A stretch of DNA of 7,144 bases from Bifidobacterium breve (GTDB taxonomy: Bacteria; Actinomycetota; Actinomycetes; Mycobacteriales; Mycobacteriaceae), in the NCBI GenBank assembly GCA_943331415.1, contig CALQLM010000055.1, forward strand, positions 1 to 7,144. The letters run 5' to 3'. Both the position numbers and the translations under genes were made by a program. The notes below the pieces were generated by a model. That model saw only the letters and a list, made by a program, of their open reading frames with translations. It was not told where the DNA came from and did not search any database. This document shows, one piece after another, positions 1 to 4,374 of this stretch (position 1 is its first letter; each line of letters begins with the position of its first letter).

Positions 1-30
1 GGATATCGGCCGGGGATCGGCCCGCTCTCC

Positions 31-36
31 TATCCT
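31..36 (+). promoter_or_regulatory. Possible -10 box upstream of the GNAT gene
   Basis: TATCCT fits the TAnnnT form of a mycobacterial SigA -10 element. It lies 12 bases before GTG 49, which would place the transcript start at or a few bases before that codon and allow leaderless or near-leaderless translation. No recognisable -35 element is visible at the expected distance, so this is a weak call. The gene could equally be read through from parB. Confidence 0.25.
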
Positions 37-48
37 TAGAGGTCTGCT

Positions 49-792
49 GTGCGCTTCGGCACGGCGGGAAAGCCGGGGAGTCTCGTGTCCGCACACATCA
101 GGCCGCTGCGGCTCGACGCGTTCGAGCAGCTGCCCAAGCACGCGCGGCGTTGTGTGTTCTGGGAGGTCGATCCCCGCACGCTTGAGGGTGAGCAGCTACC
201 CGACCCCGAGTTCGAGAAGGAAGCCTGGCTCTCTATGGTCATGCTGGAGTGGGGTTCCTGCGGTCAGGTCGCGACACCTGCGCCCGCCGGGGGCTCTGAG
301 GACTCCGACGATCCCTGTCTGGGCTACGTGCTCTACGCGCCGCCTCGGGCCGTGCCACGGGCGCAGCAATTCCCCACCGGACCGGTGAGTGCGGACGCGG
401 TGCTGCTCACCTCGATGGGTGTCGAACCCGGTCAGCCGGACGGGCTGTCCGCCCTTTTGATCAGTCATGTGGTCACCGAGCTGGTACGACGGGGTGTACG
501 TGCGCTGGAGGCATTCGGGCGCACCGCCGAGGCCGTCGAACTTCTGGATACCGAGCATGCCGACCCGCAGCTGCAACCCGCGATCGCGGCGCTGGGAGAC
601 TGCTCCTTCGGGGAATGCATGATCGACGCGAGCTTCCTGCTCGATGTCGGGTTCACCGTCGTGGCTCCGCACCGGTACTTCCCGCGTCTTCGTTTGGAAC
701 TGGACAAGGGCCTGGGGTGGAAAGCCGAAATCGAAGAAGCGCTTGAGCGATTGCTGGAGAGTGCGGAGCTTCAGCAACCGGTCGGCGGTTAA
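49..792 (+). CDS. Putative GNAT-family N-acetyltransferase (Rv3916c family)
   Basis: A 247-residue soluble protein with no signal peptide or membrane segment. The fold looks like GNAT: a strand at about residues 90-96 (LGYVLYA), a strand at 116-122, a loop with GQPDG at 128-132 where the acetyl-CoA pyrophosphate loop would lie, then a helix (about 133-149), a strand (RALEAFG, 151-157) and a late GF motif (LLDVGFTVV, 197-205) followed by PRLRLEL. The canonical Q/RxxGxG/A signature is not matched well, so acetyl-CoA binding and activity are unproven. The substrate is unknown. Position and sequence fit the conserved mycobacterial Rv3916c family, downstream of parB. Two starts are plausible: GTG at 49 (AGAGG at 38-42) and GTG at 85 (GGGGAG at 75-80). 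The second gives 235 residues beginning just before SAHIRPLRLDAF, where the conserved part seems to start. The gene converges on cwlM and their stop codons overlap. Confidence 0.8.
   Translation: MRFGTAGKPGSLVSAHIRPLRLDAFEQLPKHARRCVFWEVDPRTLEGEQLPDPEFEKEAWLSMVMLEWGSCGQVATPAPAGGSEDSDDPCLGYVLYAPPRAVPRAQQFPTGPVSADAVLLTSMGVEPGQPDGLSALLISHVVTELVRRGVRALEAFGRTAEAVELLDTEHADPQLQPAIAALGDCSFGECMIDASFLLDVGFTVVAPHRYFPRLRLELDKGLGWKAEIEEALERLLESAELQQPVGG
75..80 (+). promoter_or_regulatory. Shine-Dalgarno favouring an internal GTG start at 85
   Basis: GGGGAG ends four bases before GTG 85, inside the longer reading frame that starts at 49. This is a better ribosome binding site than most in the window. It raises the possibility that the true product starts at 85 and is 12 residues shorter. 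Confidence 0.4.
789..792. other. Shared palindromic stop TTAA of two convergent genes
   Basis: The four bases TTAA hold TAA for the plus-strand GNAT gene (790-792) and TAA for the minus-strand cwlM (789-791). The two coding regions therefore overlap by four bases tail to tail. There is no intergenic space, so any terminator for either gene must lie inside the other's coding sequence. Confidence 0.95.
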
Positions 793-2045
793 ACAGCCGA
801 ACGACCCTGCTCCACGGACTGCTCGTGGGCAAGCAATTCGGCGAAGGTGAATGTACCGGTGGGGCGGTCGTTCTTGCCGAGCAGATACAGGCGCTTCACC
901 GCGGCCAGAACACCTTCGGCAACAGCGTCTCGGCACTCGCGAGTCATCAGCAATCCGAGGTCGTGTGGACTGGTGACGTATCCGACATCGACCTGAACGG
1001 TGGGCATCCGGGTGAGACGCAAAAGATCCCAGGTTCGGCCGTGTGTGCGGCAGTCCTGTAATCCGGTGCGCGCCACCACTTCTCGTTGAATGAAATCAGC
1101 CAGGTTGCGTCCGATGGTGGACACCGAACCGTGCGGACTGCCGAAGTAGAAGCAGGCGACGCCACTGGCCGACGGCCGGGGGTGGCTGTCGAAACGCAGG
1201 CTGATCATCAGGTCGGCCCCGACGGTGTTGGCGGTAGCGGCGCGCTCGGCGTCACCCGGGCTGCGATTGGCCGGCCGGGACAGGAATGTCTCCATACCGA
1301 TCGCGGTCATCCGGCCTTCGAGCCGACTGGCCAGATCCCAGAGGATGTCGGATTCGCTGACCGGGCCTTCGGGGCCTTGTGCGATCAACCCGTGATCAGC
1401 GCCGCCACGGCCGGGATCGATGATGATTCGCTTGCCCGACAGTCTCGGCCCTGACAGCCGGACATGCTCTTCCTCGCGGATAGCGTGCAGTGAACCGCCG
1501 GTGACGCGCGACCCGAGAAAGTACAGCGACCGCAACGTTTCCGGGCCGCAGATCCCGTCGGCGGCCAGCCCGTATTCACGTTGATAGGACATCAGTGCGT
1601 TATGGGTCTGCAGACCGAAATAGCCGTCCACCAATGCGGTGTAAAAGCCGAGATCCTGAAGCCTGGCCTGCAGGGTCGCGACGTCGTCGCCGTACATCGG
1701 GGCACCGAACTGATGCGCGAGCGTGCGGGCGCCGAGTCGGTAGGACGCTTCTCTGAGGGCGCGATACGTCGCTTCCCCGACCAGGCCATCGACCAACAAA
1801 CCCCGGCGCTGCTGGAAGGCGCGCACCGCGTGGTCGAGTTCGCCGTCGAAGAAATCGGGTGCCACCTGCCGGCCGGTCGTCAGACCCTCGTCGGCGTTTT
1901 CCAGTAGACCGAGGGCCGCTAATGCGGTTCGGATCTCGACGACCGCGGCACCACGGTCACCCTGACGCAACATGTCACCCGATGAAGAGCCCTGCCGGGA
2001 GGCGATATCGCCTGCACCTTCGCTGGGACTCCACATGGCAAGCAT
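789..2045 (-). CDS. cwlM: CwlM, amidase-like regulator of peptidoglycan precursor synthesis
   Basis: A 418-residue cytoplasmic protein (no signal peptide) closely resembling mycobacterial CwlM, which is about 406 residues. Two peptidoglycan-binding (PG_binding_1) repeats occupy about residues 29-98 and 117-173. An Amidase_3 domain follows at about 204-388. Zinc and catalytic positions are substituted: DPGRGG at 210-215 has Arg where amidases have His, SLRFD at 282-286 lacks the second His, and VDVGY at 352-356 has Asp for the usual Glu. This agrees with the known role of CwlM as a regulator rather than a hydrolase. When phosphorylated by PknB it activates MurA, and it also has reported links to MurJ and FhaA. 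The C-terminal PTGTFTF (395-401) carries the conserved phospho-threonine cluster. The start is uncertain: ATG 2045 and ATG 2036 both lack a good ribosome site, and ATG 2036 (MWSPSEG) best resembles the M. tuberculosis N-terminus. It lies 101 bases after trxA. Confidence 0.95.
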   Translation of the reverse strand: MLAMWSPSEGAGDIASRQGSSSGDMLRQGDRGAAVVEIRTALAALGLLENADEGLTTGRQVAPDFFDGELDHAVRAFQQRRGLLVDGLVGEATYRALREASYRLGARTLAHQFGAPMYGDDVATLQARLQDLGFYTALVDGYFGLQTHNALMSYQREYGLAADGICGPETLRSLYFLGSRVTGGSLHAIREEEHVRLSGPRLSGKRIIIDPGRGGADHGLIAQGPEGPVSESDILWDLASRLEGRMTAIGMETFLSRPANRSPGDAERAATANTVGADLMISLRFDSHPRPSASGVACFYFGSPHGSVSTIGRNLADFIQREVVARTGLQDCRTHGRTWDLLRLTRMPTVQVDVGYVTSPHDLGLLMTRECRDAVAEGVLAAVKRLYLLGKNDRPTGTFTFAELLAHEQSVEQGRSAV

Positions 2046-2146
2046 TGTCGCAGAAGACGAGACCTTTCAGGAAAACACTCGGACAGATCGCGGATAACGA
2101 ATTCGTCTCTGCCGCCGTGCTCTCCGCCGGGTCGGCGAGGATCCTC
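2046..2146 (-). other. trxA-cwlM intergenic region
   Basis: This 101-base gap is the longest gene-free stretch in the window. It contains two perfect 10-base palindromes, GAGGATCCTC at 2137-2146 directly after the trxA stop and ACGAATTCGT at 2097-2106. Neither has a loop or U-tract that would make a terminator. AAAGG occurs on the minus strand 17 bases before ATG 2045, too far for a normal ribosome site. I see no convincing promoter, so cwlM may be read through from trxBA or use an unrecognised start site here. Confidence 0.5.
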
Positions 2147-2473
2147 TTACAGGACGTCAGCGAGCTCTCGGAGCAGAGCAGCTTTGCCCTTCGCTCCGAC
2201 GATGCGCTTCACCGGTTGGCCGTCTTTGAACAGAATCAACGTCGGGATTGAGACCACCTGGAAATCGCGAGCCGTCCCAGGATTGGCATCGACGTCGACC
2301 TTCGCCACCGTGAGCGAGCCGGCCTTCTCCGCGGCGATCTCCTCAAGAACCGGCGCCACCATTCGGCATGGGCCACACCAGGTCGCCCAGAAGTCCACCA
2401 GAACCGGTGTGGTGCTGGACAGAACGGCATCGGCGAAACTGTCGTCGGTAACTGTCACCGTTGCTGCGCTCAT
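2147..2473 (-). CDS. trxA: Thioredoxin (TrxC of M. tuberculosis)
   Basis: A 108-residue cytoplasmic thioredoxin, the normal length for the family. It reduces protein disulfides and is itself recycled by thioredoxin reductase with NADPH. The active site is WCGPC at residues 32-36, with redox cysteines 33 and 36, inside the typical FWATWCGPC context. Asp27 is the conserved buried acid (VDFWA), and Pro77 in SIPTL is the cis-proline facing the active site. The ATG lies within the trxB stop region, and the four-base ATGA overlap (2473-2470) implies translational coupling with trxB. The gene corresponds to Rv3914, called trxC in M. tuberculosis. It is expected to be transcribed with trxB from the SigH-type promoter at 3474-3500. 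Confidence 0.97.
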   Translation of the reverse strand: MSAATVTVTDDSFADAVLSSTTPVLVDFWATWCGPCRMVAPVLEEIAAEKAGSLTVAKVDVDANPGTARDFQVVSIPTLILFKDGQPVKRIVGAKGKAALLRELADVL

Positions 2474-3438
2474 GATTGGGCTCCGATCATTGCGGTGGTG
2501 TCGTGTGCGTCAGCAAGCCAACGCTCAGCGTCGATGGCTGCGGCGCAGCCGCTTCCGGCGGCAGTGATGGCTTGCCGATAGGTGTGGTCGACCAGGTCGC
2601 CGGCCGCGAACACACCGGCCAGCGAGGTCGCGGTGCTGTGTTCGCCGACCACGACGTAGCCGGCCGGGTCGACCTCGACGGCATCGCGGACCAGCTCCGA
2701 GCGGGGATCGTGGCCGATCGCAATGAACACGCCCGTCACCGCCAGCGTGGACTCCTTGCCGGTGACGGTGTCGCGAATCCGCAGCCCGGTGACCGTGGAC
2801 TCGCCCTCCACCGCGAGGACGGCGGTATTGGTCAGGAATGAGATCTTGTCGTTGGTGCGCGCCCGCTCGAGCATGATCTTCGACGCCCGGAACTCCTCCC
2901 GGCGATGCACGAGTGTGACGCTGCGGGCGAACCGGGTGAGGAAGGTGGCTTCCTCCATCGCGGAGTCGCCGCCGCCGATGACGGCAATGTCTTGGTCTTT
3001 GAAGAAGAACCCGTCACAGGTGGCGCAGGAGCTCACACCGCGGCCCAGAAGTTCCTGCTCTCCCGGTACGCCGAGGTATCGGGGAGCGGCACCCATGGCC
3101 AGGATCACCGCACGGGCGCGGTGCGTCTCGCCGCCGGCCGTCACGACTTCTTTGATCGGGCCCGACAGCGATACCGACTCGACGTCCTCCATCTGCAGAT
3201 CAGCCCCGAAGTGCAGAGCCTGCTCGCGCATCTCGTCCATAAGTTCCGGGCCGGTGATCCCGGAACGGAAGCCGGGGTAGTTCTCCACTTCGGTGGTGGT
3301 CATCAGTGCGCCTCCGAATGAGGTGCCCTCGAAGACCAGCGGCTTAAGCAGCGCCCGCGCGGTGTAGATGGCGGCGGTGTATCCGGCGGGGCCGGATCCG
3401 ATGACGATCACGTCATGCACGGGGGTTGTGTCGGACAT
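2470..3438 (-). CDS. trxB: Thioredoxin reductase (NADPH)
   Basis: A low-molecular-weight flavoprotein thioredoxin reductase that passes electrons from NADPH through FAD to thioredoxin. With the start chosen here it has 322 residues; M. tuberculosis TrxB2 is about 335. The FAD-binding GSGPAG is at residues 14-19, the redox-active CATC at 138-141, the NADPH-binding GGGDSA at 155-160 with HRR at 178-180, and the second FAD motif FAAGDLVD at 277-284. All key residues are present. ATG 3438 is chosen over the in-frame ATG 3468 because AAAGG (3448-3444) sits five bases before it, and because ATG 3468 falls at the predicted transcript start of the SigH-type promoter. It overlaps trxA by four bases, forming a trxB-trxA operon. 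In M. tuberculosis this pair is induced by disulfide and heat stress through SigH. Confidence 0.97.
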   Translation of the reverse strand: MSDTTPVHDVIVIGSGPAGYTAAIYTARALLKPLVFEGTSFGGALMTTTEVENYPGFRSGITGPELMDEMREQALHFGADLQMEDVESVSLSGPIKEVVTAGGETHRARAVILAMGAAPRYLGVPGEQELLGRGVSSCATCDGFFFKDQDIAVIGGGDSAMEEATFLTRFARSVTLVHRREEFRASKIMLERARTNDKISFLTNTAVLAVEGESTVTGLRIRDTVTGKESTLAVTGVFIAIGHDPRSELVRDAVEVDPAGYVVVGEHSTATSLAGVFAAGDLVDHTYRQAITAAGSGCAAAIDAERWLADAHDTTAMIGAQS

Positions 3439-3443
3439 ACCTG

Positions 3444-3448
3444 CCTTT
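3444..3448 (-). promoter_or_regulatory. Ribosome binding site of trxB
   Basis: AAAGG on the minus strand, five bases before ATG 3438. It decides the start of trxB in favour of the shorter protein ([10 protein letters not shown]) over the ATG 30 bases upstream. Confidence 0.7.
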
Positions 3449-3473
3449 CTGACAGACGAGCGGCTCACCGTCT

Positions 3474-3500
3474 AACACCAGGGTAGGCGTGGATGTTCCC
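3474..3500 (-). promoter_or_regulatory. SigH-type promoter of trxB-trxA
   Basis: On the minus strand, GGGAACA (3500-3494) is followed after 17 bases by GTT (3476-3474). This matches the mycobacterial SigH consensus of GGGAAYA, a 16-17 base spacer and (C)GTT. It lies between the rsmA-like stop (3510) and the trxB ATG at 3438, giving a leader of roughly 30 bases that contains the ribosome binding site. Expression of trxBA from a SigH promoter is known in M. tuberculosis. The related SigM consensus prefers CGTC at -10, so SigH is the better fit here, although ECF sigma factors with GGAAC -35 elements can overlap. Confidence 0.75.
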
Positions 3501-3509
3501 GTTGGTGAA

Positions 3510-3752
3510 CTAAGGGCGGGTCGGAGTGATCGCCTCGGTGACGGTGATGAGTCGAGCGCTGGTGGGCGTGCTCGGTGCCGACCTGGCGGATTCCACCAGA
3601 GCACCCACACCCACGCCCACGGCGGTGATCACCAGTGCACCGATCAGCAGAGCGGTCACCAGCAGGCCGGTGCGCGCGGCGGGACGAGCTGCGTGGGCGG
3701 CGTACGGCCGTGGCGAACCGGTGACCTCATGTCGGGGTGGGTGGGACTCCAC
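3510..3752 (-). CDS. rsmA: Truncated RsmA-like anti-SigM protein (Rv3912 remnant)
   Basis: An 80-residue frame if GTG 3752 is used. It has one clear membrane segment at about residues 30-52 (LLVTALLIGALVITAVGVGVGAL), preceded by a basic stretch with AAHAARP, and ends in a short Ser/Thr/Pro-rich tail (APSTPTSARLITV). Position directly after sigM, together with AAHAARP, the membrane segment and the APSxPT..ITV tail, identifies it as the middle of mycobacterial RsmA (Rv3912), the SigM anti-sigma factor. That protein is about 250 residues as I recall it. Here the N-terminal cytoplasmic sigma-binding part has no room: sigM ends 16 bases upstream. The large extracytoplasmic C-terminal part is also gone. 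GTG 3752 has no good ribosome site, so this may be an untranslated relic or a small membrane protein. It should not be assumed to inhibit SigM. Confidence 0.55.
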   Translation of the reverse strand: MESHPPRHEVTGSPRPYAAHAARPAARTGLLVTALLIGALVITAVGVGVGALVESARSAPSTPTSARLITVTEAITPTRP

Positions 3753-3768
3753 TGGTTCAGTGTGCCGT

Positions 3769-4323
3769 TCAGAGGCCGGCCACGGGGGAGAGATAGCCCA
3801 AGAGCACCGCGAGCCGCGCCCGCGCTCGGGAGCACCGGCTTTTGACCGTTCCCTCCGCAACGTTGAGCAGGCTCGCCGCATCCGCCACCGAATAGCCGTG
3901 CATATCGACGGCCACCACCGCAGCCCGTTGTTCGGCCGGCAGCCGCATCAGAGCTTGTCGGACCACGATGGCCGTCTCGATGCTGGCGGTACGGTCGGCC
4001 AGCGCGCAGCAGTCGTCACTGAGTGTCGCCGTGGGAAAGACGTTGCGGCGCAGACGATCTAGACAGGCATTGAGAACAATCCGGTGCAGCCAGCTGCTGA
4101 CGGCGGCATCGTGGCGAAACGCCCCGGCCGACCGGTGTGCGGAGAGCATGGCCTCCTGTAACGCGTCGGCGGCGTCTTCGGCGGTCCGGCTGCGGTGCCG
4201 GGCCAGCCGATAAAGCTGCCCCCGATGGCGGTGGAACAGCTCCTCGAATGCACCACGGTCGCCCGCAACGTGCGCGGCGAGCAGATCGGCATCGCTACGA
4301 CAGTCGGAGGAGAAGCTGGCCAC
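3769..4323 (-). CDS. sigM: ECF RNA polymerase sigma factor SigM
   Basis: A 184-residue extracytoplasmic-function sigma factor that directs RNA polymerase to a stress or surface regulon. Region 2 spans about residues 12-93 (DLLAAHVAGDR, then DALQEAMLSAHR, then SSWLHRIVLNACLDRLRR, which contacts the -10 element). Region 4 spans about 119-175 with the helix-turn-helix YSVADAASLLNVAEGTVKSR that reads the -35 element. Both match M. tuberculosis SigM (Rv3911) closely, and the frame looks intact. The start is GTG 4323; an in-frame stop four codons upstream excludes a longer protein, and no strong ribosome site is visible. murJ ends 51 bases upstream, so it may be co-transcribed. I did not see a GGAAC...CGTC autoregulatory promoter in the gap. 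The linker has a vicinal Cys105-Cys106 pair. The downstream anti-sigma gene is badly shortened. Confidence 0.93.
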   Translation of the reverse strand: MASFSSDCRSDADLLAAHVAGDRGAFEELFHRHRGQLYRLARHRSRTAEDAADALQEAMLSAHRSAGAFRHDAAVSSWLHRIVLNACLDRLRRNVFPTATLSDDCCALADRTASIETAIVVRQALMRLPAEQRAAVVAVDMHGYSVADAASLLNVAEGTVKSRCSRARARLAVLLGYLSPVAGL

Positions 4324-4374
4324 GGCCGGAGACTAACCAGCCAGGCCCTGGTCGGCACTTCACCCTGTGCGGCG

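Noticed and set aside
8..22. Hairpin GGCCG-gggat-CGGCC before the first gene as a parB terminator
   Set aside because: The stem is only 5 bases and has no U-tract. Such inverted repeats are common in GC-rich sequence.
196..936. Long minus-strand frame opposite the GNAT-like gene and the cwlM end
   Set aside because: Arg-rich with no family resemblance, and it conflicts with two supported genes.
2137..2146. GAGGATCCTC as a rho-independent terminator of trxA
   Set aside because: A palindrome with no loop and no following T-run cannot form a standard terminator.
2723..3280. Open plus-strand frame opposite trxB
   Set aside because: Antisense shadow of a clearly conserved gene in GC-rich DNA. 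The product is Ser/Arg-rich with no domain.
3439..3468. Upstream in-frame ATG 3468 as the trxB start (332 residues)
   Set aside because: It lacks a ribosome site, falls at the predicted transcription start of the SigH-type promoter, and the extra residues SRSSVRKAG do not resemble the TrxB N-terminus. ATG 3438 has AAAGG at good spacing.
3753..3881. Longer version of the rsmA-like frame starting at ATG 3881 inside sigM
   Set aside because: The first ~40 residues are the Arg/Ser/Pro-rich out-of-frame reading of the sigM 3' end and bear no resemblance to an anti-sigma domain.
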